From an uncultured Comamonadaceae bacterium (GTDB lineage: Bacteria; Pseudomonadota; Gammaproteobacteria; Burkholderiales; Burkholderiaceae_C), in contig CALBWZ010000460.1 of assembly GCA_937893415.1 (NCBI GenBank), positions 1 to 11,196 on the forward strand: a DNA stretch of 11,196 nt. Reading direction: 5' to 3'. Position numbers and translations under genes: made by a program. Shown piece after piece: positions 1 through 7,339 of the stretch (position 1 is the first letter of the stretch; each line of letters opens with the position of its first letter). Below the pieces are notes generated by a model. It was not told the DNA's origin. It was given only the letters and a program-made list of their open reading frames with translations, and ran no database searches.

Positions 1-21
1 AGACATCAATGCGCCGGCGCT
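1..21 (-). other. Sequence downstream of puuC
   Basis: Only 21 nt are visible past the puuC stop. They include a perfect 10-bp palindrome, GCGCCGGCGC (11-20), beginning 1 nt after the TAG. It could be part of a 3' structure. Too little is present to call a terminator or a next gene. Confidence 0.25.
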
Positions 22-1509
22 CTACAGCACGTTGTCAATGCGAATCCAAGTGGTTTTGGTCTCTGTGTATTTGTCGATGGCGTGCAAGGATTTGTCGCGG
101 CCCACACCGCTTTGCTTATAGCCACCAAAAGGAACCGTGATGTCGTCTTCGTCATATTGGTTGACATGGACGGTTCCAACGCGGAGCGCGCGTGCCACGC
201 TGTGTGCTGTGTTGATGTCTGCGGTCCACACACCGGCTTGTAAGCCATATACCGTTTGGTTGGCAATCTGCACTGCTTGCGCGGCGTCTTCAAAACTCAG
301 CACCGACAGCACTGGCCCAAAAATTTCTTCGCGTGCAATGGTCATGTCGTTGGTCACGCCGGCAAAAATTGTAGGCTGCACATAACACCCACCTGTCTCG
401 CTCAAAGCTTGTTCACCACCGGCCAACAACTTGGCACCTTGCGCCTTGCCTGTGTTGATGTAACCCAACACAGTGGCCATTTGGGTTTGGTCGACCAGTG
501 CGCCCATCACCGTGTCTTGTAACAGCGGATTTGCAGGTGCGTAATGCGGTACCAAAGCCACGGCCTTCTCTAGAAATGCATCCATGATGCTGCCTTGCAC
601 CAACAGACGGGATGGTGCATTGCAGCTTTCGCCTTGGTTGAAAAATATACTGCCGACCGCAGACGCAACCGCGCGGTCCAAGTCAGGACAATCAGCAAAC
701 ACAATGTTTGGTGATTTACCACCCAACTCTGTCCACGCGTGCTTTAAATTGCTTTGGCCCGCCATGACGTGAATTTGCTTGCCCACGTGGGTTGAGCCTG
801 TAAAGGCTATGCAATCCACATCCATGTGCAACGCCAAGGGTGCGCCGGCTTCGGTACCAAAGCCTGGTACCACGTTGAACACGCCCGCGGGAATGCCCGC
901 CTCCATGGCCAGTTCGGCCATGCGCATGGCGGTCAGTGGTGACTTTTCACTGGGCTTCAACACCACAGAGTTGCCTGCGGCGAGCGCCGGCGCGATTTTC
1001 CACGATGCCATGATCATGGGGTAATTCCAAGGCACGATGACACCCACAACGCCGACAGGTTCGCGCGTGATCAGTGCCAATGCGGTTGAAGCTGTAGGTG
1101 CAATTTCGCCGTACAGCTTGTCGATGGCTTCACCGTACCAACGCACACAATTGGCCGCGGCATGCACATCTACCCCGCGGGCGTATTGAACAGGCTTGCC
1201 CATGTCCAAAGTTTCTGTAAGCGCCAATTCATCGCCATGAGCCAGCAGCAGGTCAGCAAAGCGAGTCATCACGCGCTTGCGAGCTGCCGGCGCCAGGCCA
1301 CTCCAACGCTTGTCGTCGAACGCTGCCCGCGCACTCATAACAGCAGCATCCACATCGGCTTCGGCGCAGCGCGACACTTGCGTCAGAATGCGACCATCGA
1401 CTGGGGAAATACTGTCAAACAATTGGCCTGTCTTGGCTGACACACGCTGACCATTGATGAAGGCGCGCCCATCAAATGTGAGGCTTTGTAGCAGTTGCTC
1501 TGTAGTCAC
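22..1509 (-). CDS. puuC: PuuC-type NAD(P)-dependent aldehyde dehydrogenase
   Basis: Aldehyde dehydrogenase superfamily member. It probably oxidises gamma-glutamyl-gamma-aminobutyraldehyde (or 4-aminobutanal or 3-aminopropanal) to the acid in the cytoplasm. The start is taken as GTG at 1509, with AAGGGA (1516-1521) 6 nt upstream. This gives 495 residues, the length of E. coli PuuC; the reading frame is open to an ATG at 1599, but that lies inside potI. Visible family motifs are the cofactor-binding VPWNYP (N162), KPSE (K185) and FTGST (237-241), the general base E261 in ELGGK, the nucleophile C296 in NQGESCNA, EEIFGP (394-399) and PFGGYKQSG near the C-terminus. It is the last gene of the block, 20 nt after potI, and stops with TAG. 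The aldehyde dehydrogenase call is certain. The substrate is inferred from the neighbours, and a KauB-like broad aminoaldehyde dehydrogenase is the main alternative. Confidence 0.92.
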   Translation of the reverse strand: MTTEQLLQSLTFDGRAFINGQRVSAKTGQLFDSISPVDGRILTQVSRCAEADVDAAVMSARAAFDDKRWSGLAPAARKRVMTRFADLLLAHGDELALTETLDMGKPVQYARGVDVHAAANCVRWYGEAIDKLYGEIAPTASTALALITREPVGVVGVIVPWNYPMIMASWKIAPALAAGNSVVLKPSEKSPLTAMRMAELAMEAGIPAGVFNVVPGFGTEAGAPLALHMDVDCIAFTGSTHVGKQIHVMAGQSNLKHAWTELGGKSPNIVFADCPDLDRAVASAVGSIFFNQGESCNAPSRLLVQGSIMDAFLEKAVALVPHYAPANPLLQDTVMGALVDQTQMATVLGYINTGKAQGAKLLAGGEQALSETGGCYVQPTIFAGVTNDMTIAREEIFGPVLSVLSFEDAAQAVQIANQTVYGLQAGVWTADINTAHSVARALRVGTVHVNQYDEDDITVPFGGYKQSGVGRDKSLHAIDKYTETKTTWIRIDNVL

Positions 1510-1515
1510 GGTGTG

Positions 1516-1521
1516 TCCCTT
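1516..1521 (-). promoter_or_regulatory. Ribosome binding site fixing the puuC GTG start
   Basis: AAGGGA on the minus strand lies 6 nt upstream of GTG 1509, inside the 20-nt gap after the potI stop. It supports the GTG start over the upstream in-frame ATG at 1599, which lies within potI. Confidence 0.7.
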
Positions 1522-1529
1522 TAATCGTT

Positions 1530-2402
1530 TTATTGATGCGCCTGGCGAATTGCAGCTTGCATCTCCCGCGCACGCTGCCGTTGCGCCCTGGCCATCCAAA
1601 TACTGTAGCTCACAATCACGATAGTGACCGTTGCAATCAGCAGCGTCGCGGCCGCATACACAGTGGGGTTGATGCCTCTACGGGCATAGGTAAAGATGGC
1701 TTGCGGCAAGGTGGTTACGCCTGGCCCAGACAAGAACTCGGAGATAACCACATCATCAAACGACAACGTAAAGGTCAGCAACCAAGCAGAAATCATGGCT
1801 GGCGCAATGTTGGGCAACGTGACCAAGAAAAACACCTGCGCAGGACGACTGCCCAGATCCATGGCGGCCTCTTCTATAGACCTGTCCATGTCGCGCAGAC
1901 GCGACTGTATGACCACCATGGCATAAGCGATGCCCATGAGCGTGTGGCCAAACACAATGGTGATGAAACCGCGTTCAGGCCAACCAATGCCTAACCACGA
2001 CTCTGTGGTGCGCTGCACCGCCACCATCATGAGCAACAGTGACAAGCCAATGATCACCTCAGGCATGACCAACGGTGCATTGATCATGCCGGAAAACAGC
2101 GCGCGGCCTTTAAAGCGCGTGTAGCGCACCAATACAAACGCGGCAAATGTACCCAAAATCACCGACAGGGTGCCAGTGGTGATGGCCACTTTGAGCGACA
2201 ACCAGAAACCATCTATCAACCGGCCATCGTTCATCAAGGCCTCGTACCAGCGCAGCGAAAAGCCAGTAAAGCGGGCGTCTTGTCGCGTGCTGTTAAACGA
2301 AAAGAAAATCAAAAAACCCAGCGGCAGATACAGGAACACGAACACGCACGTCATCCAAACCCAGCTGGTATGTTTAAAAACGGCCGCCATCAAACGCTTC
2401 AT
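1530..2402 (-). CDS. potI: Polyamine ABC transporter permease, PotI/SpuH type
   Basis: Inner-membrane permease subunit of a polyamine importer, 290 residues. Six hydrophobic segments can be placed at about 13-35, 68-93, 102-129, 147-166, 200-222 and 248-269. The cytoplasmic coupling loop that docks on the ATPase is seen as EEAAMDLGS at 177-185, followed by the family's LPNIAPA (196-202). The start codon overlaps the potH stop as ATGA (2399-2402), which indicates translational coupling. Upstream there is only a weak GGGG-type ribosome site inside potH. Being the second, shorter permease after the PotH-like one, it is assigned PotI (or PotC) by order. The tail after residue 270 is rich in Arg, Gln and Ala and is predicted cytoplasmic. 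Specificity for putrescine over spermidine cannot be read from this subunit. Confidence 0.92.
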   Translation of the reverse strand: MKRLMAAVFKHTSWVWMTCVFVFLYLPLGFLIFFSFNSTRQDARFTGFSLRWYEALMNDGRLIDGFWLSLKVAITTGTLSVILGTFAAFVLVRYTRFKGRALFSGMINAPLVMPEVIIGLSLLLMMVAVQRTTESWLGIGWPERGFITIVFGHTLMGIAYAMVVIQSRLRDMDRSIEEAAMDLGSRPAQVFFLVTLPNIAPAMISAWLLTFTLSFDDVVISEFLSGPGVTTLPQAIFTYARRGINPTVYAAATLLIATVTIVIVSYSIWMARAQRQRAREMQAAIRQAHQ

Positions 2403-3334
2403 GACGCTTGCCCCGTTTGCGCTTCACGCTCGCCACTGTAGTGGTAGTACGCCGCCAAAGGTACCAGTATCAGCAAGATCATGATGGCCGCCAGTGCCGA
2501 TGCACGTGGCCAGTTGTTAGAGCTGAACATCTCGTCCCACACCACACGACCAATCATGAGGTTTTCTGCGCCACCCAACAGCGAAGGAATCACAAACTCA
2601 CCAACCGATGGAATAAACACCAACATGGAGCCGGCCACAATGCCGGCTTTGGACAGCGGCACAGTCACCAGCCAAAACGCTTTAAACGGGCTCGCGCCTA
2701 AGTCGTAGGCGGCCTCTAGCAAACGGTCGTCCATCTTGACCAGCGTGGCATAGAGCGGCAACACCATAAACGGTAAATACACGTACGTCATACCCACCAA
2801 CATGGACACGTCGGTGTAGAGCATATGAATGGGCGCATCGGTCAAGCCCACAAACATGAGCAAACGGTTGAGTACGCCGTTATCGGCCAAGATGCCTTTC
2901 CAGGCATAGACCCGCAGCAAGAAGCTGGTCCAAAACGGAAGCATGATCATCATCAACAAGGTGGCACGAAACCGCTCAGGACTTCTCGCAATAAAGTAAG
3001 CAAACGGGTAGCCAATCATGAGGCAAAACAAAGTCGTCAATGCCGCGTAGCGAATAGAGGTGGCGTAGGCCTGCATGTAAATTGTCGCCTCGCCCGGGCG
3101 TTGGTAGTCCCACACGATTGACACATAATTCGCCAGCTTCAGCTTCAGCGTCCAGACGCCGTCTTGCATCTGGGCCAGCGGAACAAACGGATCCACCCCG
3201 CCACCCATGTCGGTCACACTGATGCGCAGCAAAATTAAAAATGGCAGTGCAAAAAACACCAACAGCCAGATATATGGCACGCCAATAACGCCCCGCTTGC
3301 CCGCCTTACCCAGTAATTGCCACATGAAATTCAT
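2399..3334 (-). CDS. potH: Polyamine ABC transporter permease, PotH/SpuG type
   Basis: First permease subunit of the importer, 311 residues in the inner membrane. Hydrophobic segments lie at about 17-39, 94-116, 123-145, 174-196, 229-251 and 278-297. A long periplasmic stretch between the first and second is typical of PotB/PotH proteins. The EAA coupling loop is LEAAYDLGAS at 206-215, followed by a LVTVPLSKAG run. The motif FIPSVGEFVIP (240-250) is characteristic of PotB/PotH permeases. The gene starts 16 nt after the potG stop, with no good Shine-Dalgarno sequence. A second in-frame ATG at 3325 is an alternative start, equally without one, so expression may rely on coupling to potG. It overlaps potI by 4 nt. 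Confidence 0.92.
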   Translation of the reverse strand: MNFMWQLLGKAGKRGVIGVPYIWLLVFFALPFLILLRISVTDMGGGVDPFVPLAQMQDGVWTLKLKLANYVSIVWDYQRPGEATIYMQAYATSIRYAALTTLFCLMIGYPFAYFIARSPERFRATLLMMIMLPFWTSFLLRVYAWKGILADNGVLNRLLMFVGLTDAPIHMLYTDVSMLVGMTYVYLPFMVLPLYATLVKMDDRLLEAAYDLGASPFKAFWLVTVPLSKAGIVAGSMLVFIPSVGEFVIPSLLGGAENLMIGRVVWDEMFSSNNWPRASALAAIMILLILVPLAAYYHYSGEREAQTGQAS

Positions 3335-3350
3335 CGTGCTGCGCCGTATC

Positions 3351-4493
3351 TCAAGAGGTTAGCAAAATGGCCGCTTCTTCTGGCCACCAAAAAAAGACAC
3401 GGTCATTCCATGTGATGTCACTCGCCTCATAACGTGAGGTGTTGGCCTGCGTTATCTTGACTTGGTGCTTGGAAGCCAACTCGACTATGAACGTGTTGTA
3501 AGAGCCAAAGTAGGCAATCTCTATGACCTCACCACTGAACAAGTTGTAATGAACCTCATCGGGCTTACGCTTTGCAATAAGGATTTTTTCAGGTCTCACC
3601 GCTGCTGTTAACTCGCGCCCTAACGTGCCAGACACGGCATGGTTGACACGCACCACACCGTCAGGCGTGCTGATCTCGCAAAAGTCAGTCTCATCGACAG
3701 ACATGTGACCGTCAAACAAATTGACGTTGCCAATAAAGTCGGCCACAAAACGGCCATTGGGATATTCGTAAACCTCGCTCGGTGTACCCACTTGCAACAC
3801 CTTGCCTTGGCTCATAACGGCAATGCGCGACGCCATGGTCATGGCCTCTTCTTGGTCGTGTGTGACCATCACGCAGGTCACACCCACTGCCTCAATAATA
3901 TTGACCAACTCAAACTGTGTACGCTCACGCAACTTTTTATCCAAAGCACCCAAAGGCTCGTCTAACAACAACAGCTTGGGGCGCTTGGCCAGACTGCGCG
4001 CCAAGGCCACGCGTTGCTGCTGTCCACCTGAGAGTTGGTGCGGCTTGCGCTTGGCGTAGTTGCCCAACTGGACCAAGCTCAGCATTTCCTCTACGCGAGA
4101 CTTCACCTCTGTGCGTGGCAAACCTTCGCGCTTGAGACCAAATGCCACGTTCTCCCACACGCTTAAATGAGGGAACAGGGCATAAGACTGAAACATCATG
4201 TTGATGGGCCGCTCATAAGGCGGCATGGCTGTAATGTCTTGCCCGCCCAGCAATACCTGTCCGGCCGTTGGTGTTTCAAAACCTGCCAACATGCGCAGCA
4301 AGGTGGACTTGCCACAACCCGAGCTGCCAAGCAGCGCAAAGATCTCACCCTTGTCTATAGACAGGTTGACCTGGTCAACCGCAGCAACCTCGTCAAATCG
4401 CTTGAGCAAACCAACCCCTTGCAAGTAGCCGGCGTCGCTTGTATTGGTCGTATTTACTGTCATGGTGGTATTGGAGTAGGCAGGTTTTAGCAC
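3351..4493 (-). CDS. potG: Polyamine ABC transporter ATPase, PotG/SpuF type
   Basis: ATP-binding subunit that powers the importer from the cytoplasmic face, up to 380 residues (E. coli PotG is 377). All nucleotide-binding motifs are intact: Walker [10 protein letters not shown] (56-64), Q-loop Q102, signature LSGGQ (154-158), Walker B LLLLDEP (174-180), D-loop LGALD and switch H212. A C-terminal regulatory TOBE-like region follows from about 290, including AAVRPEKI. The longest frame opens with GTG at 4493, and the first ATG in frame is at 4463 (370 residues). Neither has a well-spaced ribosome site: GTGAGG directly abuts the GTG. The start is therefore uncertain by ten residues, which lie before the conserved domain. 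A 97-nt gap with a strong hairpin separates it from potF. Confidence 0.93.
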   Translation of the reverse strand: MLKPAYSNTTMTVNTTNTSDAGYLQGVGLLKRFDEVAAVDQVNLSIDKGEIFALLGSSGCGKSTLLRMLAGFETPTAGQVLLGGQDITAMPPYERPINMMFQSYALFPHLSVWENVAFGLKREGLPRTEVKSRVEEMLSLVQLGNYAKRKPHQLSGGQQQRVALARSLAKRPKLLLLDEPLGALDKKLRERTQFELVNIIEAVGVTCVMVTHDQEEAMTMASRIAVMSQGKVLQVGTPSEVYEYPNGRFVADFIGNVNLFDGHMSVDETDFCEISTPDGVVRVNHAVSGTLGRELTAAVRPEKILIAKRKPDEVHYNLFSGEVIEIAYFGSYNTFIVELASKHQVKITQANTSRYEASDITWNDRVFFWWPEEAAILLTS

Positions 4494-4590
4494 CTCACGT
4501 TTGGCAGATACGGCTTAGCCCACATTGCCGCAGCCGGAGTTGCTCATGCAACGCCGGCGGTGATGCTTGGTAGTAGGCGTCTAACAGCAG
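4494..4590 (-). other. potF-potG intercistronic region
   Basis: This 97-nt non-coding gap lies inside an otherwise compact transporter operon. It holds a strong stem-loop (4533-4558) and a short inverted repeat, CTAAC-4 nt-GTTAG (4581-4594), that includes the potF stop codon. No U-tract follows the main stem in the direction of transcription and no clear promoter is seen. The likely role is setting the ratio of binding protein to membrane components. Confidence 0.55.
4533..4558 (-). repeat. Strong intercistronic hairpin after potF
   Basis: The inverted repeat reads GCCGG-A-GTTGC, loop TCAT, GCAAC-G-CCGGC on the plus strand. That is 10 base pairs around a 4-nt loop with one internal mismatch. 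In the minus-strand mRNA it starts 32 nt past the potF stop. There is no following run of U, so it is not a standard intrinsic terminator. Stems placed like this after a binding-protein gene commonly protect the upstream mRNA from 3' exonucleases or cause partial termination. That function is inferred here. Confidence 0.65.
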
Positions 4591-5730
4591 TTAGTTGCCC
4601 TTTTTGAATGCGGTATACACATTGGACATGGACTCACGCGCTAGAGCAGTGAAGTTACCAGGCGGCACCATGCGTGACATGTTGTCATCATCTACATAGA
4701 TGGTGGGGTTGTTTGCAATAGCAGGTTCTACCAACGGCTTGGCAGCCTTGTTACCTGCTGGGTATTGCATTTCATTGGTAAACGTTGCAGAGACCTCTGG
4801 GCGCAAAAAGTAATCCATAAACAAGTGCGCGTTGTTGACGTGCTTGGCATCAGCCGGTATGGCCACGGTGTCAAAGAAAATCAATGCGCCAGTGGTGGGC
4901 AGCAAGGCTTCGATAATTTCTGCGCTTTGATTCTCTACCGCACGCTCGCGCGCAATGTTGATGTCACCTGACCAACCAATGGCCACACAGGCTTTGCCGC
5001 CGGCTAGGTCGTCGATGAGTGTTGAAGAAAACAGGCGCACATCTGGACGTACTTTTTCAAGCATTGCCAATGCAGCCTTGTAGTCCTCGGGGTCGTTTGA
5101 GTAAGCGTCCTTGCCCACGTAGTGCAGTGCAACTGGCACGATTTCTGTGGGCGAGTCTAAGAAGGCAATGCCGCAAGATTTGAGCTTAGACGTGTACTTG
5201 GCATCAAACACCAAATCCCACGCATTGTCGGGCATGGGCATGCCGCCAAGCGCTTTTTCTACGCGGGCTTTATTGATGCCCACTGTGGTGAAACCCCAGC
5301 CCCAGGGAAAGATATGTTGGTTACCTGGATCTACAAGCTCTAGCTTTTGCATCACGCCGGCGTCTAAATTGCCGTAGTTGCTGAGTTTCGACTTGTCCAG
5401 CTTTTGCAACAACCCACCGTCTATCTGTGGCTTGGCAAATACCGAACCTGGCATGACGATGTCATAGCCAGAATTGCCAGCCACCAATTTGGCATGCAAA
5501 GCCTCATTCGTTTCAAATGTTTGGTAATTGACTTTGATACCGGTTTCTTTTTCAAAGTCTGGAATCATGGATTCGCTGATGTAATCCGGCCAGTTATAAA
5601 TATTGAGTATTTTTTCTTCGGTACTGGCAACAGCTGCTGTGTCTGCAGGCGCAGCAGTTTGCTCTTCTTGTTGACCACATGCGGCCAACAGGACGGCTGC
5701 TGACAACGCGAATATATGTTTCTTTAACAT
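4591..5730 (-). CDS. potF: Putrescine-binding lipoprotein, PotF/SpuD type
   Basis: Extracytoplasmic substrate-binding protein of the polyamine importer, 379 residues. The start ATG 5730 is chosen because GGAGAAG (5736-5742) sits 5 nt upstream and a signal peptide follows immediately. The reading frame is open a further 51 codons upstream, but that part looks non-coding. Residues 1-17 form a short basic, hydrophobic signal ending in the lipobox LAAC (15-18), so C18 should be lipidated. Residues 19 to about 37 are an Ala/Gln/Glu-rich linker, followed by the family hallmark LNIYNWPDYI. PotF landmarks are conserved: ETNEALHAKL, LKSCGIAFLD with the following PTE, IGWSGD and FFD. From memory, these match the E. 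coli PotF ligand residues E185, W244, D247 and D278. The residue corresponding to PotF S38 is Pro (NWPDY). It is the only binding protein here, whereas P. aeruginosa has two (SpuD and SpuE). Putrescine is preferred by context, but spermidine cannot be excluded. Confidence 0.92.
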   Translation of the reverse strand: MLKKHIFALSAAVLLAACGQQEEQTAAPADTAAVASTEEKILNIYNWPDYISESMIPDFEKETGIKVNYQTFETNEALHAKLVAGNSGYDIVMPGSVFAKPQIDGGLLQKLDKSKLSNYGNLDAGVMQKLELVDPGNQHIFPWGWGFTTVGINKARVEKALGGMPMPDNAWDLVFDAKYTSKLKSCGIAFLDSPTEIVPVALHYVGKDAYSNDPEDYKAALAMLEKVRPDVRLFSSTLIDDLAGGKACVAIGWSGDINIARERAVENQSAEIIEALLPTTGALIFFDTVAIPADAKHVNNAHLFMDYFLRPEVSATFTNEMQYPAGNKAAKPLVEPAIANNPTIYVDDDNMSRMVPPGNFTALARESMSNVYTAFKKGN

Positions 5731-5903
5731 GTGCACTTCTCCAATCAAACGAGATAAATAAGACAAAAATTTTAGCTGAAACAACGGTCTAACAACGGCG
5801 CAACAGCCCACACAATCAACCCTGCTGTTGCATTCAATTAAACAGCCCGAATGCACCGCTTGAGCAACTTTTTTATTTTCCAAATAGTTTAAGTCGAACT
5901 GGC
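5731..5903 (-). promoter_or_regulatory. potF upstream region, possible internal promoter
   Basis: This 173-nt gap between the aminotransferase gene and potF is the largest in the block. It contains GGAGAAG (5736-5742), the potF ribosome site. It also holds a -10-like TAAAAT (5769-5774) and a -35-like TTGTTA (5790-5795), but these are only 15 nt apart, shorter than optimal. A 7-bp inverted repeat, TGCATTC/GAATGCA (5829-5855), lies further upstream. An internal promoter or operator is plausible but not proven. Confidence 0.35.
5829..5855. repeat. 7-bp inverted repeat upstream of potF
   Basis: TGCATTC (5829-5835) and GAATGCA (5849-5855) are perfect inverted arms separated by 13 nt. They lie about 100 nt before the potF start and 48 nt past the aminotransferase stop. 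This could be a protein-binding dyad or a weak RNA stem. There is no U-tract. Confidence 0.35.
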
Positions 5904-7307
5904 TTATATCTGACCTGCCGCCCGCAATTGCTCTAAGGTTTTATCAAGCACCAGTTTAATGCGCTGCGCCAATTCATCGATATCTGCGCTACGCATAATC
6001 AACGGTGGCGCCACAATCATGCGGTTGCCAACGGCACGCATGATGAGGCCATTGTCAAAGCAATGTGTGCGACACATCATGCCCACATCGACGCCCTCAG
6101 GAAAGACTTCCCCAGTGGTCTTGTTTTTAAGCAGCAACAAGGCGCCCATCATGCCGCAGGTCTCGGCTTGGCCCACCAGTGGATGCTCGCCCAATTGGGC
6201 AAACACCTGCGCCAAGTAAGGGCCCGTTTCAGTGCGGACGCGTTCAACCAAGCCTTCTTGTTCCATCACATCCAGGTTGGCCAAAGCCACCGCACACGCC
6301 ACTGGGTGTCCGCTGTAGGTGTAGCCATGGTTAAACTCGCCACCCTGTTCAATCAGCACCTTGGCCACGCGGTCACCCACCATCACACCGCCCAACGGAA
6401 TGTAGCCGCTGGTGACCGCCTTGGCAAAGGTAATCAGGTCTGGCTTGTAGCCGAACTTCTCGTAGGCAAACCAGTGTCCTAAACGACCAAATGCGCAAAT
6501 CACCTCGTCAGAAATCAGCAAAATACCGTATTTGTCGACAATTCGCTGAATTTCTGGCCAGTAGGTGTGCGGTGCAATGATGACCCCACCCGCACCTTGA
6601 ACGGGCTCGGCAATAAAGGCGGCGACAGTGTCGGCCCCAAGCTCTACAATTTTTGCCTCTAACCAACCTGCTGCTCGCACGCCAAAGTCGGCTTCAAGCT
6701 CACCGGGCAAAGCCTTGTCAAAAAAGTAGGGCTGGTCAATGTGCTTGATGTTGGGGATTGGCAAATCCCCTTGGGCATGCATGCCACTCATACCGCCCAA
6801 AGAGGCGCCTGCCATGGTTGAGCCGTGGTAGCCGTTGACGCGACCAATAATGACCTTGCGCTGGGGCTGACCCATCAAGTCCCAGTAACGCCTAACCATG
6901 CGGACATTGGAGTCGTTGCTTTCAGAACCACTGCTTGAATAGAAGACGTGCTCAAATGTGCGCCCATCTACCGCTGGGGCTAGCTTGGCCAAGCGCGTTG
7001 CCAACTCAACAGCCGGTACATTGGTGGTTTGAAAAAAGCTGTTGTAGTAGGGCAGCCTCATCATTTGATTGCGTGCGGCGTTGGCCAACTCCTCGCGCCC
7101 ATAGCCTACATTGACACACCACAAGCCGCTCATGGCATCCAGCATTTTGTTGCCTTCTGCGTCCCACACGTAATAACCCTCTGCCTTCACAATCACTTTT
7201 GAGCCACGACTCGCTAGGTCTTTAAAGTCGGTGAATGGGTGCAGAAAGTGCGCGGCGTCTTGCGCTTGAATGGTCTGAATATCAATGGCTTTGTCTGGTG
7301 CGTTCAT
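5904..7307 (-). CDS. spuC: SpuC-type class III (omega) aminotransferase
   Basis: PLP-dependent class III aminotransferase of 467 residues, cytoplasmic. SpuC of Pseudomonas transfers the amino group of putrescine to pyruvate, giving 4-aminobutanal and alanine. In this cluster it may act on putrescine or on gamma-glutamylputrescine. Visible motifs are the cofactor phosphate loop SSGSE (125-129), the ring-stacking Y160-H161, E234 in AEPVQGAGG, D267 in ISDEVICAFGR, the Schiff-base lysine K296 in FAKAVTSGY, and the GYTYSGHPVACA run (328-339). The ATG start at 7307 is preceded by AGGAAG at good spacing, 32 nt after the puuA stop. It is not a GABA aminotransferase of the PuuE/GabT subgroup by overall character, but the exact amino donor is inferred from context. 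Confidence 0.9.
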   Translation of the reverse strand: MNAPDKAIDIQTIQAQDAAHFLHPFTDFKDLASRGSKVIVKAEGYYVWDAEGNKMLDAMSGLWCVNVGYGREELANAARNQMMRLPYYNSFFQTTNVPAVELATRLAKLAPAVDGRTFEHVFYSSSGSESNDSNVRMVRRYWDLMGQPQRKVIIGRVNGYHGSTMAGASLGGMSGMHAQGDLPIPNIKHIDQPYFFDKALPGELEADFGVRAAGWLEAKIVELGADTVAAFIAEPVQGAGGVIIAPHTYWPEIQRIVDKYGILLISDEVICAFGRLGHWFAYEKFGYKPDLITFAKAVTSGYIPLGGVMVGDRVAKVLIEQGGEFNHGYTYSGHPVACAVALANLDVMEQEGLVERVRTETGPYLAQVFAQLGEHPLVGQAETCGMMGALLLLKNKTTGEVFPEGVDVGMMCRTHCFDNGLIMRAVGNRMIVAPPLIMRSADIDELAQRIKLVLDKTLEQLRAAGQI

Positions 7308-7339
7308 ACATCTTCCTAACTATGTGTGGTGGTTTGGCT

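Noticed and set aside
11..20. GCGCCGGCGC palindrome as a terminator after puuC
   Set aside because: Only 21 nt are visible past the stop and no U-tract can be assessed, so it is only noted.
1510..1599. N-terminal extension of puuC to an upstream ATG (525 residues)
   Set aside because: It lies inside the 3' end of potI, is unlike the family N-terminus, and the GTG at 1509 has a good ribosome site and gives the expected 495 residues.
4461..4500. Promoter for potG in the intercistronic gap
   Set aside because: No -35/-10 pair with acceptable spacing was found; the hairpin is the only strong signal there.
5731..5883. N-terminal extension of potF by 51 codons
   Set aside because: It would bury a well-formed lipoprotein signal peptide in the middle of the protein. 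The ribosome site GGAGAAG precedes ATG 5730, and the extension has no recognisable protein character.
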